A stretch of 64,000 bases of DNA from Kordiimonadaceae bacterium (GTDB taxonomy: Bacteria; Pseudomonadota; Alphaproteobacteria; Sphingomonadales; Kordiimonadaceae). Position 1 is the stretch's first letter. Each line of letters starts with the position of its first letter. Below, piece by piece: positions 45,638 to 55,689 of this stretch. The notes under the pieces are model-generated. The model was not told the origin of the DNA, did no database searches, and worked only from the letters and a program-made list of their open reading frames with translations. A program made the position numbers and the translations under genes. The stretch is taken from contig JAEPQB010000001.1 of NCBI GenBank assembly GCA_017640725.1, positions 1,798,001 to 1,862,000 on the forward strand, read 5' to 3'.

Positions 45638-47032
45638 ATGACCGCAAGCGTTTTGGATCTTTTCAACATTGGCATAGGCCCTTCAAGTTCCCACACCGTG
45701 GGGCCGATGAAGGCGGCACTCGAGTTTGTTCAGGGTGTCAAAGAAGCCGGTCACCTGGAGAAAACCAAACGTATTGTTGTGAAGCTGTATGGCTCGCTTG
45801 GCGCAACAGGTCGTGGTCACGGATCAGACACAGCAGTCCTTCTTGGCTTAATGGGAGAAACGCCGCGCGAAGTGGATGTCGAAGCCATCCCAGGCCTGAT
45901 TGAAAACGTCAGGCGCCAGCAAGCTATATCACTGCTGGGCGAACACACCATTCAGTTCAATGAAGAATTTGACCTGCAGATGCTGCCACGTGAAAGGCTG
46001 CCTTTCCATCCCAATGGTATGGAGTTCTGGGCCTACTGCGATGCTGGCCAAGAACGGGCTCGTACAATTTATTACTCCATTGGGGGCGGCTTCATCGTTC
46101 ATGAGGCTGAGGCTGAAGCCGACCAGTTTGACGAGACACCCGTTAGCCAACCCTATCCATTTTCAAGCGGGGACGAGTTGCTGGCGCACTGCGCAAAAAC
46201 CGGTAAATCCATCAGTGATATTACGCTTGCAAATGAGTGTGTGCTCAGGAGCGGCGATCAGGTCCGTGCGGAGCTATTGGAAATATGGTCTGTCATGGAA
46301 GAATGCGTCAAGCGGGGCTGCAGTCGTGATGGCGATATGCCTGGCCTCAATATTGGTCGAAGAGCGCACAAACTACATCAGCAGCTGTCTGCACGCCCGG
46401 AAACCGCTTTAACCGACCCCCTCACTATCATGGACTGGGTAAATCTGTATGCCCTTGCTGTAAATGAAGAAAATGCCGTGGGTGGCCGTGTAGTGACCGC
46501 GCCAACAAACGGTGCCGCGGGCATTGTTCCGGCGGTTTTGCACTATTACGTCCGATTTGTGCCTGGCGCCAATGAAGAGGGGATCGTTCGCTTTTTACTG
46601 ACGGCCGGTGCGGTGGGGCTTCTTTTCAAAATGAATGCTTCTATCTCAGGTGCAGAAGTTGGCTGCCAGGGGGAAGTTGGCAGTGCCTGTTCAATGGCTG
46701 CTGCGGGGCTGACGGAGGTGCTGGGCGGCACACCAGAGCAGGTAGAAAATGCTGCTGAAATTGGTATGGAACACAATTTGGGCCTCACGTGCGACCCGGT
46801 TGGAGGGTTGGTGCAGGTACCGTGCATTGAACGCAATGCCATGGGTGCGGTAAAAGCGATCAATGCCGCGCGGCTTGCTATTCGCGGTGACGGAAATCAC
46901 TTTGTTTCGCTCGATAAGGTGATCCGGACGATGCGTATTACTGGGCGCGATATGAAAACCCAATATAAAGAGACCGCTGAGGGCGGATTGGCGATAACTG
47001 TTCCGATCGCAGCAACAGTTGTGGACTGTTAA
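45638..47032 (+). CDS. sdaA: L-serine ammonia-lyase (serine dehydratase), single-chain
   Basis: 464 aa from ATG 45638 ([24 protein letters not shown]); the track starts at an upstream TTG. Iron-sulfur L-serine dehydratase with the beta domain first and alpha domain second. The conserved pieces are GSHGTGHGT-like [28 protein letters not shown] and [12 protein letters not shown], which together give the 4Fe-4S cysteines. It deaminates L-serine to pyruvate. It is a single transcription unit between the DUF2834-like gene and the chemoreceptor. Confidence 0.95.
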   Translation: MTASVLDLFNIGIGPSSSHTVGPMKAALEFVQGVKEAGHLEKTKRIVVKLYGSLGATGRGHGSDTAVLLGLMGETPREVDVEAIPGLIENVRRQQAISLLGEHTIQFNEEFDLQMLPRERLPFHPNGMEFWAYCDAGQERARTIYYSIGGGFIVHEAEAEADQFDETPVSQPYPFSSGDELLAHCAKTGKSISDITLANECVLRSGDQVRAELLEIWSVMEECVKRGCSRDGDMPGLNIGRRAHKLHQQLSARPETALTDPLTIMDWVNLYALAVNEENAVGGRVVTAPTNGAAGIVPAVLHYYVRFVPGANEEGIVRFLLTAGAVGLLFKMNASISGAEVGCQGEVGSACSMAAAGLTEVLGGTPEQVENAAEIGMEHNLGLTCDPVGGLVQVPCIERNAMGAVKAINAARLAIRGDGNHFVSLDKVIRTMRITGRDMKTQYKETAEGGLAITVPIAATVVDC

Positions 47033-47158
47033 TCTCGTTTGAGCACAAGGGTTTCCTCGTCCGTACAACGCTCCAGAACCCCTTGTTTATAGAATCGTAA
47101 CCATTGATATGTTAACCCTAAGTTGCCTTGGGGGTCGCGCAGACTAGGGGCAGGGATC

Positions 47159-49255
47159 ATGCGCGACGGACATGCTACAGGTCGTGGAGACCAGAATTCG
47201 CTTGAGCAAATTTTAGAACAGGCGATTGATGCAGTCGTCACTATTGACGAGAACAATTGCGTTACATTCTTCAACAAAGCAGCTGAGTCCTTGTGGGGAT
47301 ATTCTCGCGATGAGGTGCTTGGAGAAAACGTCAAAATGCTGGTGCCTGACGAGTTTCGCACCAATCATGATAACTTTGTAAATGCAAACCGGGAAACTGG
47401 CCAAGACAAGATCGTTGGAACAAGCCGTGACGTTGAGGTGCAGCGCAAAGATGGCAGCCGCATCTGGGCAAACCTGTCACTGTCGAAAGTCGCCAGCGGT
47501 GACAAAATCACCTACACCGCCTTTGTAAAAGACATCACGGAACAACGCCGTGCGCAGGAAATCGTCAATCAAACCTTAGAGCAGGCCATCGATGCTGTTG
47601 TTACCATTAACCAGCAAAATGAAGTGACTTTCTACAATGCGGCCGCCGAAAATTTGTGGGGCTATTCTCGCAATGAAGTAATTGGCAAAAACGTTAAAAT
47701 GTTGGTGCCAACCGAGTTTCAAGCCAACCACGACAACTATGTAAACGCGAACCGCGAAACCGGCCAGGACAAGATTGTTGGCACAAGCCGGGACGTGGAG
47801 GTTCAGCGCAAGGACGGTAGTCGATTGTGGGCAAACTTGTCGCTATCAAAAGTCGAAATAGGTGCTGAGATAATATACACGGCGTTTGTAAAAGATATTA
47901 CGGAACAACGCCGTGCGCAGGAAATCGTCAACCAGACATTGGAACAGGCCCTTGATGCGGTGGTCACCATCGACGAGCAGAACTGCGTCACCTTTTTCAA
48001 TAAAGCCGCAGAGAAGCTTTGGGGCTATTCCCGTGACGAGGTAATTGGCAGAAACGTCAAGATGCTGGTGCCATCAGCCATTCAGGGTGCGCACGATAGT
48101 TATGTGAACGCCAACCGCGAAACAGGTCAGGACAAGATCGTTGGGACCAGCCGCGAGGTCGAAGTTTACCGCAAAGACGGCAATATGTTGTGGGGTAAGT
48201 TGTCGCTAGCCAGAGTTAAGCTTGATGACGCCACCATTTACACAGCCTTTGTCCAGGACGTCACGCAAGAAGTTGAAAACAGAGAGCGCTTCAAAATGCT
48301 GTCGCTGGTGGCCGATGAAACAGACAATTCGGTTATCATCACTGATGCTGCTGGTCTGATCGAATATACCAATCCTGGTTTTGAGCGTATGACTGGATTC
48401 ACTTTTGAAGAAGTCCAGGGGCGCAAACCTGGTGACGTTCTGCAAGGTAAATTGACTGACTTTGGAGCCAAGGAACGCATCAGACAAAAACTGCATGCGC
48501 GCGAACCATTTTATGAGGAAATCCTCAATTACACCAAAGGTGGTGAACCCTATTGGATCTCCCTTTCAATCAATCCAATCTTTAGCGCCAGTGGTGAGCT
48601 GGAACGCTTTATTTCTGTGCAGGCGAATATTACTGACACCAAAGTTGCCGCTCTTGAATTCACCGCCCGCATCGACGGAATCGAACGATCTAACGTTGTA
48701 TTTGAATGGGATGAATTTGGTAGTTTTGCCAAAGCCAATAGCATCGGATTGAACCTTTTGTCAGACAATGGCATCGATAGCCCTAGCCTGGCCAGTATGG
48801 TTACAGAGGACAATATCAGCCGTGTGAAGGCTGGCGAATTTTTGTCTCAGGAAATCACTTTGGAAGGCACCAGTGGGAAAAAACTTTTCCTATCAGGCAG
48901 CTTGCAGGCCATCTCCGACTATCAGGGCAAGCTTTCTTCTATTGTGCTTTACGCCAATGATGTTACCGAACGCCGAACAGCCATTGAAGAAACCAGCAAT
49001 TTGATGCGTAACGTGCTGGACCGCATCAGCGGAACAGCAAGCTCGATTGATGCAATCGCGCGCCAAACCAATTTGCTGTCTCTCAATGCCACTATCGAAG
49101 CAGCGCGTGCGGGTGATGCTGGCAGAGGTTTTGCGGTGGTTGCCAGTGAAGTGCGTAATCTCGCATCCGGTTCTTCGGACTCAGCGTCCGAAATCGCCAG
49201 CTTGATTGAAGATACGCGCCAGCAGATTGAGGCACTTGAGGCAGATATGGACTAG
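47159..49255 (+). CDS. Soluble chemoreceptor with triple FixL-like PAS domains
   Basis: 698 aa from ATG 47159 (AGGGGCAGGG upstream). No membrane helix. Three nearly identical PAS domains of 121 aa each (about 19-139, 140-260, 261-380), a fourth PAS with PAC (about 385-505), a divergent PAS-like segment (about 510-610), and a very short C-terminal MCP signalling hairpin (about 615-698) carrying the canonical tip [36 protein letters not shown]. Each repeated PAS has a His (H70, H191, H312) and, 20 residues later, an Arg (R90, R211, R332), matching the spacing of the heme-ligand H200 and R220 of Bradyrhizobium FixL. A heme/oxygen-sensing energy-taxis receptor is inferred. No che genes are in the window. 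Confidence 0.85.
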   Translation: MRDGHATGRGDQNSLEQILEQAIDAVVTIDENNCVTFFNKAAESLWGYSRDEVLGENVKMLVPDEFRTNHDNFVNANRETGQDKIVGTSRDVEVQRKDGSRIWANLSLSKVASGDKITYTAFVKDITEQRRAQEIVNQTLEQAIDAVVTINQQNEVTFYNAAAENLWGYSRNEVIGKNVKMLVPTEFQANHDNYVNANRETGQDKIVGTSRDVEVQRKDGSRLWANLSLSKVEIGAEIIYTAFVKDITEQRRAQEIVNQTLEQALDAVVTIDEQNCVTFFNKAAEKLWGYSRDEVIGRNVKMLVPSAIQGAHDSYVNANRETGQDKIVGTSREVEVYRKDGNMLWGKLSLARVKLDDATIYTAFVQDVTQEVENRERFKMLSLVADETDNSVIITDAAGLIEYTNPGFERMTGFTFEEVQGRKPGDVLQGKLTDFGAKERIRQKLHAREPFYEEILNYTKGGEPYWISLSINPIFSASGELERFISVQANITDTKVAALEFTARIDGIERSNVVFEWDEFGSFAKANSIGLNLLSDNGIDSPSLASMVTEDNISRVKAGEFLSQEITLEGTSGKKLFLSGSLQAISDYQGKLSSIVLYANDVTERRTAIEETSNLMRNVLDRISGTASSIDAIARQTNLLSLNATIEAARAGDAGRGFAVVASEVRNLASGSSDSASEIASLIEDTRQQIEALEADMD
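47213..48301 (+). repeat. Three tandem 363-bp coding repeats (PAS units)
   Basis: Units begin at 47213, 47576 and 47939, an exact 363-bp (121-codon) period. Each opens LEQA(I/L)DAVVTI and contains [17 protein letters not shown] in all three. Units 1 and 2 are closest at protein level; unit 3 has diverged at its end. The nucleotide sequences differ at many third positions, so the duplication is not very recent. Confidence 0.9.
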
Positions 49256-49306
49256 AGCGGTTTCTGTCACTTGCCAGATGCTCCTTGTGTCTGGCAAAAG
49301 GGCGGC

Positions 49307-49687
49307 ATGGTTCGGCAATATTCCACATTCCCAGCGATATACGCACTGATTAAAGAAATTCCCGCAGGGCAGGTCGCGAGCTACGGTATGATAGCCAGCC
49401 TCATCCCAGGCGCGACTGCGCGCATTGTGGGGTTCGCTACTGCCGCAACACCGTCTGGCGAAAACATCCCCTGGCAGCGGGTGATCAATAGCCAGGGCAA
49501 AATCAGCGAACGCGACGGCGCCGCAAGGCAGCGCGCTAGGCTTGAAGAAGAAGGCGTGGAGTTTTCTAAAGCGGGTAAAGTCAATTGGGCACATCACCGA
49601 TGGATAGGGCCTAGTCAAGCCTGGCTTGACGAAAACAGATTGGACCCCATCGACTTCATGACTATCCAGGCCGGGTGGCCCGGATAG
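49307..49687 (+). CDS. Alkyltransferase-like protein (ATL)
   Basis: 126 aa from ATG 49307 (AAAGGGCGG upstream). It matches the C-terminal O6-alkylguanine-DNA alkyltransferase domain, but the active-site PCHR is PWQR (W56 replaces Cys). This is the ATL signature, as in E. coli YbaZ and fission yeast Atl1. ATLs flip and bind O6-alkylguanine without repairing it and recruit nucleotide-excision repair. It follows the chemoreceptor by 51 bp and is convergent with the RND pump gene (3-bp gap). Confidence 0.9.
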   Translation: MVRQYSTFPAIYALIKEIPAGQVASYGMIASLIPGATARIVGFATAATPSGENIPWQRVINSQGKISERDGAARQRARLEEEGVEFSKAGKVNWAHHRWIGPSQAWLDENRLDPIDFMTIQAGWPG

Positions 49688-49690
49688 GCA

Positions 49691-52600
49691 CTATTCCCCA
49701 GCCTTTAAAGTGATGGCTTGCTCTTCTGTGTCCTCGTCGGTTTCACCTGCAACTGCATGTTCGTGACCGGGCACAAGGTTCCTCAGATCCTCGACCACCA
49801 GCACAAGCGCGGGCAGCACAAACATCATCATCAGGCTGGAAAACACCAGGCCCGTCGCAAGGCTGACGGCCATCGGGATCAGGAACTGCGCTTGTGGACT
49901 GGTTTCTGACATTATTGGCAACAAGCCCAAAGCTGTTGTGATGGTTGTCAGGGTGATTGGTCGGAACCGGCGAATGGTGGCCTTGACCACTGCATCCATC
50001 GCGGACACTCCCTTGGCGCCGTATTCTATGTTGAACCTGTCCACGAGAACCACGGAAGAGTTCACCACGACGCCCGACAAAGCAACCACGCCGAACATGG
50101 AAACAAACGACAGGTCAAAGCCCAAGAGCTTGTGCCCAAATATGGCGCCCGAAAGCCCTAGTGGAATCGAAAACAAAATCACAATTGGCTGAATGTAGCT
50201 TTTAAGCTGCGTGGCGACGAGCGCATAAATCACAACAATGGCAAGAACAAATCCCCGCAACAATGAAGCGAAATCCTCCGCCTGCTCGCGGGATTGTCCT
50301 TCAGGCTGCCAGCGCAGGCCCGGAAACTCGACCATTAGGTCCGGCATGATCTGATTTTCGACAATGGCGCTGACGGTGTTGGGTGTGGTGATGCTTTCAT
50401 CCACGTTCGCCGTCACATTCAGCACGCGTCGACCGTTAACACGTTCGATCGATGTTGGGCTTCGGCCTTCTTCGATGCTCGCAACCACAGAAAGCGGAAC
50501 ACCGCTGCCATCAGGCAGGCGAATTCGCAGCTCATCAAGGGCAGAAAGGGCGCGGCGGGCGTCAGCCGGATAGCGCACAAAAACTTTTATTTCCTCGCGG
50601 CCACGCTGAATGCGCTGCACTTCTTCCCCGAAGTAAGCCTGCCTTAGCTGGCGGGCGAGGTCGTTTGGCTGCAAACCAGCCGCGATGCCAGTTTCTTTCA
50701 TCACAAATTCATACTGACGCTTGCCAAGGTCGAGACTTGAATCGATCTGTCCAACCCCGTCGATAGAAGTCAGCATGTCGGCCAGTTTGCCAGTGGCCGC
50801 AAACAGTTGGTCTTCGTCGATATGGGTCATTTCAAAACCCAAGTCAGCTTGCTGTGGCCCGAGCGTGGAATTGAAACTAAGGGTTTCTGCACCTGGAACA
50901 TTGCCGGTTTGGTTTTCCCACCGCCGTTGAATTTCCGCGGCTGAGAAGGAGCGTTCATCAGTGTCAGTCAGTTCAACAATTACCTGACCCAAATGGCTTG
51001 CTGTGCTGCTTGAAGATATGTCGCCAGGCCCTTGGGCGGTGGAATAAGACCCGCCAATTGTGATGGCAACAGCTTTGATAACATCTTCACCATTCTCGCG
51101 TTTGATGTCAGCTTCTACAGTTTTAAGAGCTGCAAGCATCTGCTCAATAGCCTGCTCTGTCGCCTCATAGGGGGCACCTTCCGGAAGCGCCAATCGAGAC
51201 GAAATTTCCGAGCCCTCAATATTGGGGAAAAACACGACGCGCACATGGTTGTTGCTGACCATCGATGACGACACCATGATAATGCCAACTGCGATTGCCA
51301 GCGTGACGTATCTGTAGCGGCCGCTTAGTACCGTCAATTTCTGTACAGAATTTTGAGCGAAACGATCAAATCCACGCGAAATCTTTACCTGAACTCGGCG
51401 CAATAGACCCTTTGACCATCTTTTCTCGTCGCTCAAATGCTGGGGCAATATGAGGAATGCCTCAATCAGGGAAACAGCAAGAATTGCAATCACCGCAATC
51501 GGAATAGGCCGGGTTATTTTTGCGAAGGTCCCTGTTTGGAAGAGCAGCGGTGCGAAGGCCACCATGGTGGTCAACACACCGACAAGAACGGGCCCGTATA
51601 TGTTGCGGACCCCTTCATACGCGGCACGCTTGCCTTTAAAGCCTGCCTGCTGTTCAGAATATATGTTCTCCCCGACAACAATGGCATCATCAACCACGAT
51701 GCCGATCACTACAATCAGTGCGAACAGCGTTACCATATTGAGAGATACGTCGGCGGAGCCAAAGAACAGGAATCCACCAAGAAAACTAATGGGGATGCCC
51801 ATCGCCACCCAGAAGGCAAGTTTCAGGTCAAGCGTTAACACCAGCATCAAAAACACCAGGGCAAAACCCAAAAGGGCGTTGCCTGTCAGAAGGCTGATGC
51901 GGTCTGCCAAAATTTGGGTCTGGTCGCGGAACAGCGAAACCGAAATGCCTTCAGCTAACTGTGCCGTGGCCAAAAAGCTCATCACCCGGGTTTTAACCGT
52001 CAGAATGTCGGCTGTTTCATTCCTGAGCACGTCCAGCAGTATGGCTTGCTCGCCGTTATATTCGTTCCTCAGTTCTTCATCAATGAAGCCATCGATGATG
52101 GTGGCAATATCTTTCAGGTAGACTGTTTGGCCGTTTTGGTTCGCGCGCACCACAATGTCGCGGAATTCGTCACCGATGCGCGCGCGGGCATCGGTTCTCA
52201 ATAATATCTGCCCGCCAGATGACTTGATTGTACCTGCCGACAATTCAAGGGACGACAGGCGAACGGCCGCAGCAACTTCATTGAAGGACAGATTGTAATT
52301 TCTAAGCGTGTCTTCGCTGACTTCGATAGCAATTTCGCGTGTGCGCGCGCCGCGCATGGTAATGGCAGTAACACTATCGAGCGCGAGCAGATCGCGTTCC
52401 AGAGTTTCCGCAGCGCGCCGCAATTCATTTTCACCGACTTGCCCGGTAAGGACCAGCGTCACCACATTTGAAAGCGGTTGGTTCACTGCCACAACCGGTT
52501 GTTCTGCATTGCCGGGGGGAAAGTCAATCAGCGAGTCAACGGCAGCCTGAACTTCATCTTTCACCTGGTAGGGGTCGACAAAATCCTCAAGTTCCAACGT

Positions 52601-52969
52601 GACAACTGCACGGTTCTCAAACGCAGTGGACCTGACCCGCTCAACACCATTGATACCAAGCACACTTTCTTCGATGCGCCTGCTAACACTGTCTTCCACT
52701 TCTTCTGGTGTGGCGCCGGGGTAGGTAACTCGTACCGAAATCGTGCCAGTGTTCACTACAGGAAACACTTCAGATCGCATCGTTACCGCAGTCATCAATC
52801 CGCCGAAGATAAAGAGCACCATCAAGAGGTTGGTCATGACTGAGTTATCTAAAAACTGGGCCACCAGCCCCATGATGCCACTTGCGCCCTCAGGCACTTT
52901 ATCGGGGTTGCGCGCGATCACCTGTGGGCGCGCACTGGTTGTTTCATTCTCCGCGGGGCCATCGCTCAT
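49691..52969 (-). CDS. RND efflux transporter, inner-membrane pump subunit
   Basis: 1092 aa. Twelve membrane helices with two large periplasmic loops; the proton-relay Asp pair is in GIVVDDAIVVGENIYSE, and the second half has SGVVVNSSVVLVDR. It belongs to the AcrB/MexF-related RND group; the first loop pattern (YPGATPEEVEDSV, SRRIEE) is typical of drug or small-molecule exporters of the wider HAE family. It forms a tripartite pump with the adaptor encoded just upstream (ATGA overlap). No outer-membrane TolC-type channel is encoded here. The substrate is unknown. Confidence 0.92.
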   Translation of the reverse strand: MSDGPAENETTSARPQVIARNPDKVPEGASGIMGLVAQFLDNSVMTNLLMVLFIFGGLMTAVTMRSEVFPVVNTGTISVRVTYPGATPEEVEDSVSRRIEESVLGINGVERVRSTAFENRAVVTLELEDFVDPYQVKDEVQAAVDSLIDFPPGNAEQPVVAVNQPLSNVVTLVLTGQVGENELRRAAETLERDLLALDSVTAITMRGARTREIAIEVSEDTLRNYNLSFNEVAAAVRLSSLELSAGTIKSSGGQILLRTDARARIGDEFRDIVVRANQNGQTVYLKDIATIIDGFIDEELRNEYNGEQAILLDVLRNETADILTVKTRVMSFLATAQLAEGISVSLFRDQTQILADRISLLTGNALLGFALVFLMLVLTLDLKLAFWVAMGIPISFLGGFLFFGSADVSLNMVTLFALIVVIGIVVDDAIVVGENIYSEQQAGFKGKRAAYEGVRNIYGPVLVGVLTTMVAFAPLLFQTGTFAKITRPIPIAVIAILAVSLIEAFLILPQHLSDEKRWSKGLLRRVQVKISRGFDRFAQNSVQKLTVLSGRYRYVTLAIAVGIIMVSSSMVSNNHVRVVFFPNIEGSEISSRLALPEGAPYEATEQAIEQMLAALKTVEADIKRENGEDVIKAVAITIGGSYSTAQGPGDISSSSTASHLGQVIVELTDTDERSFSAAEIQRRWENQTGNVPGAETLSFNSTLGPQQADLGFEMTHIDEDQLFAATGKLADMLTSIDGVGQIDSSLDLGKRQYEFVMKETGIAAGLQPNDLARQLRQAYFGEEVQRIQRGREEIKVFVRYPADARRALSALDELRIRLPDGSGVPLSVVASIEEGRSPTSIERVNGRRVLNVTANVDESITTPNTVSAIVENQIMPDLMVEFPGLRWQPEGQSREQAEDFASLLRGFVLAIVVIYALVATQLKSYIQPIVILFSIPLGLSGAIFGHKLLGFDLSFVSMFGVVALSGVVVNSSVVLVDRFNIEYGAKGVSAMDAVVKATIRRFRPITLTTITTALGLLPIMSETSPQAQFLIPMAVSLATGLVFSSLMMMFVLPALVLVVEDLRNLVPGHEHAVAGETDEDTEEQAITLKAGE

Positions 52970-54129
52970 GACGCGTCACCGTTCTGCGTATGGCGGATCT
53001 TAACAGGCCGCGCCACAAAACTTGTTGGCACTTGGGAGATGACAATTCCGTCTTTGGGGTCGAAAGACCGAACCACAACAAAGTCATCGGCGGTATCCAC
53101 AATATCAACGTTATGTTCTTCAAGCCGTGAGTTTGCAACGCGCCATACACTGGTGCGGGTCGCCATTGCAGCCGCAGGCAAGCGGAACACACCAGTTTCC
53201 AAACGCCCTGAAACATCCAGGCTGACAAATTGACCGGGAGTTAGTGTCGCACCGGTAGGCACCGACAAAATCAGAGGCTGCAGGCGCGTGCGCTCGTCAA
53301 GTGCACTGCCGACGCTCGTCAGTTCAGACAAAAGGGTGGTATCAACCCCGTCTACGCGTACTTTTGCAGTTTTGCCGGGTGCGAGGCCAAGTGCTTGAAC
53401 AACAGCGGTTTCGGCGCTCGCCCGAATGCGAAGAGCGTTTGCCACATAAAAACTGCCATACTGACCGTTGGGTCCAACAAGCTGGTCAAGCTCGATATTG
53501 CTTTCAATAATGCGAATGTCGTTTTTGGCAGTCACATTGGTGCGTGCCAGATTCACTTCAGCCTGGCGGACATTTGCTTTTGCCGCCGCGAGACGCGCTT
53601 CAATCGCGCGAATTTGTGGTTCTTTGGCAACCAGCGCGGGCGCAGGCCGATCAGGGTAAACGCGTTCCCAATCCTTAACGAAATTGCTGGCGTCTGCCCG
53701 GGCTTGCTCAAGGTCAGCGGCAGCGGCCGCTACATCTGCGCGGCTGCGCTCCAGCGCGATTTCATAGTCAGTGGGATCGAGGGAAAACAGTGTTTCTCCC
53801 GCGCCAATGGTGCCGCCGGGCACCAGGTTATCGTGCAATCCCACAACGCGCCCGGTTACTTGTGGGCTGATCGCAACATTGGCGCGTGCTTCCACTTGGC
53901 CCGAAAGTCGCCGGCTTGCAGTATGAGCAGACTGGTTGGGCACTAAAACATCAACTACCACCTGTTCAGGTTCAGGCGAAAGGGCGGGGCCACTATCTGC
54001 TGTCAGGTTAAGAAGGCCGGTCAGTCCAATGGTGCCACCTACCACCAGAACAACAAATACAATCTGTAACAGGCCGCTTGCAGTATCATTACTTTTCGCG
54101 GTGTGAATGGCTTTTAGCACTCGGTTCAT
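52966..54129 (-). CDS. RND efflux periplasmic adaptor subunit (HlyD/MFP family)
   Basis: 387 aa. One N-terminal helix (GLLQIVFVVLVVGGTIGLTGLL) anchors it in the inner membrane. The lipoyl/barrel-sandwich motifs are SGQVEARANVAISPQVTGRV and the matching second half near IIESNIELDQLVGP; a long alpha-hairpin of heptad repeats lies between (about 125-190). The C-terminal beta-barrel domain follows. It couples the RND pump to an outer-membrane channel. Its stop codon overlaps the pump start as ATGA, so the two are translated together. Confidence 0.92.
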   Translation of the reverse strand: MNRVLKAIHTAKSNDTASGLLQIVFVVLVVGGTIGLTGLLNLTADSGPALSPEPEQVVVDVLVPNQSAHTASRRLSGQVEARANVAISPQVTGRVVGLHDNLVPGGTIGAGETLFSLDPTDYEIALERSRADVAAAAADLEQARADASNFVKDWERVYPDRPAPALVAKEPQIRAIEARLAAAKANVRQAEVNLARTNVTAKNDIRIIESNIELDQLVGPNGQYGSFYVANALRIRASAETAVVQALGLAPGKTAKVRVDGVDTTLLSELTSVGSALDERTRLQPLILSVPTGATLTPGQFVSLDVSGRLETGVFRLPAAAMATRTSVWRVANSRLEEHNVDIVDTADDFVVVRSFDPKDGIVISQVPTSFVARPVKIRHTQNGDAS

Positions 54130-54301
54130 AAAGCCCGTCTTTCTCGTTTAATAATGCCCGGGGCCTGCCCAAGGTGCCAAGATATGTTTGCGCTTAAGCA
54201 CCGGTCCCATCGCTTGTTCGTTAAATTGGGGCAACTGGTTCAATTTTCACCCAATTCACGGCATTTTTTTGATTACTCTTCATGCGCCTACAGGCCCTAG
54301 G

Positions 54302-55363
54302 CTAAGAGTAGTACGACTGGTACCAGTCAACGAATCGGCGAATTCCCTGTTCAACCGTTGTGGCGGGCTTATAACCGGTCGCCTCCACCAGCGTTTCCAC
54401 ACTCGCACTGGTGTCGGGTACATCCCCGGGCTGAAGCGGCTTCATCTCCATAATGGCTTTTTTGCCCAGGCATTCTTCCAGCACATTGATATAGCGCAGC
54501 AATTCAACCGGTTGGCCGTTGCCAATATTATGAATGCGCCATGGCGCTTTGGAGCTTGCGGACGCTGGGTCACTGCTGTCCCAATCGTTGTTTGGTGTCG
54601 CAGGGCTATCAAGCGTTGCCACCACACCGCGCACAATGTCTTCCACAAAGGTGAAGTCCCGTATGTGGTTGCCATTGTTGAAAACGCTGATCGGTTCGCC
54701 CGCCAAAATGGCGCGTGTGAACAAAAACAGCGCCATATCAGGCCGACCCCACGGGCCATATACGGTGAAAAACCGCAGGCCTGTTGTTGGGGTGCCAAAC
54801 AAGTGGCTGTAGCTGTGTGCCATCAATTCGTTGGCACGCTTGGTTGCGCCGTATAGTGCAACTTGATGGTCCGCTGGGTTATGCACAGTAAAGGGCATGT
54901 TGGTGTTTGCACCGTAAACAGAGCTCGTGGAAGCATACACCAGGTGCTTTACGTCATTGTGCCGGCAGCCCTCCAGCATGGTCAGGAAGCCGGTGACATT
55001 GCTGTCCACATAATCAAACGGGGCGTTTAAAGAGTGGCGGACGCCCGCCTGCGCGGCCATATGCACAACACCATCAAATTTTTCGGCGGCAAAAAGATCG
55101 GCAATGGCGTCCCGATCCGCAACGTCCATTTTCTTGAAGACCAAATCACCTAGGCCGTAATTCAAGCCCGCATGTTCCGGGAAAAAGCCTTTGCCGCTGC
55201 CCCCAGCAAAAGCCTCCGTCGCGGCAAGGCGGGCTTCTTTCAGGCTTACGTCATAATAGTCATTGAGATTGTCTATGCCGATCACTGTGTCGCCGCGTGC
55301 GACCAGAAACTGGCTGATATGGCTGCCGATGAAGCCTGCGGCACCGGTGACAAGAACTTTCAT
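54302..55363 (-). CDS. NAD-dependent epimerase, UDP-glucuronate 4-epimerase type
   Basis: 353-aa extended SDR. The nucleotide motif is [10 protein letters not shown] (6-15); NAD binding continues with [18 protein letters not shown], a signature of the UDP-glucuronate epimerase group (LpsL, Cap1J). The active site is YGATKRANE, with STSSVYG upstream. It would interconvert UDP-glucuronate and UDP-galacturonate for surface polysaccharide. It is at the left end of the exopolysaccharide block and is divergent from the Pro/Ala-rich protein gene. Confidence 0.9.
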   Translation of the reverse strand: MKVLVTGAAGFIGSHISQFLVARGDTVIGIDNLNDYYDVSLKEARLAATEAFAGGSGKGFFPEHAGLNYGLGDLVFKKMDVADRDAIADLFAAEKFDGVVHMAAQAGVRHSLNAPFDYVDSNVTGFLTMLEGCRHNDVKHLVYASTSSVYGANTNMPFTVHNPADHQVALYGATKRANELMAHSYSHLFGTPTTGLRFFTVYGPWGRPDMALFLFTRAILAGEPISVFNNGNHIRDFTFVEDIVRGVVATLDSPATPNNDWDSSDPASASSKAPWRIHNIGNGQPVELLRYINVLEECLGKKAIMEMKPLQPGDVPDTSASVETLVEATGYKPATTVEQGIRRFVDWYQSYYS

Positions 55364-55689
55364 ATGAAAAGAACCCTTATGCAGTCTGCGACAGCAAAAA
55401 GCTGTTGCTGGTGGAAAGCCAGCCTAACCGAAGCCCTAATAACCAGCAATCGCGATTCGTTTTAAAGGTTGCTTCGTGTCGCAGTGACATGTGCCAAATT
55501 GGTGCATGAAGGGCGAAAGCCAAACACTTGTTTTGGCTGAATTTCTTCGAATCGACCCCCCATTGGTGCATAGATGCAACAAAATGCCATTTTTTGCCGA
55601 GGGCGCTTTGACAGGCAAGGGTGCCTGTGACATAGTGCAAATAGGAATTTGTGCCTGAAAGGTCAGGCAAAAGCATTTGGAGCCTTCTT
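55364..55689. other. 326-bp divergent spacer of the polysaccharide block
   Basis: No gene seen. The minus-strand ORF at 55377-55859 is a shadow of the Pro/Ala-rich gene. The spacer holds promoters for the epimerase and the secreted protein; TTGACA-like and TGTGACATAGTGCAAATAGG (-10-like) pieces are visible near 55608-55644. No clear operator repeat was found. Confidence 0.4.

Noticed and set aside
47045-47086. Terminator after the serine dehydratase gene (ACAAGGG/CCCTTGT)
   Set aside because: The stem is 7 bp with a 28-nt loop and only a short T run. Too weak to call.
47213-48301. CRISPR-like or mobile repeat
   Set aside because: The repeats are in-frame PAS coding modules with continuous reading frame, not spacers or an insertion element.
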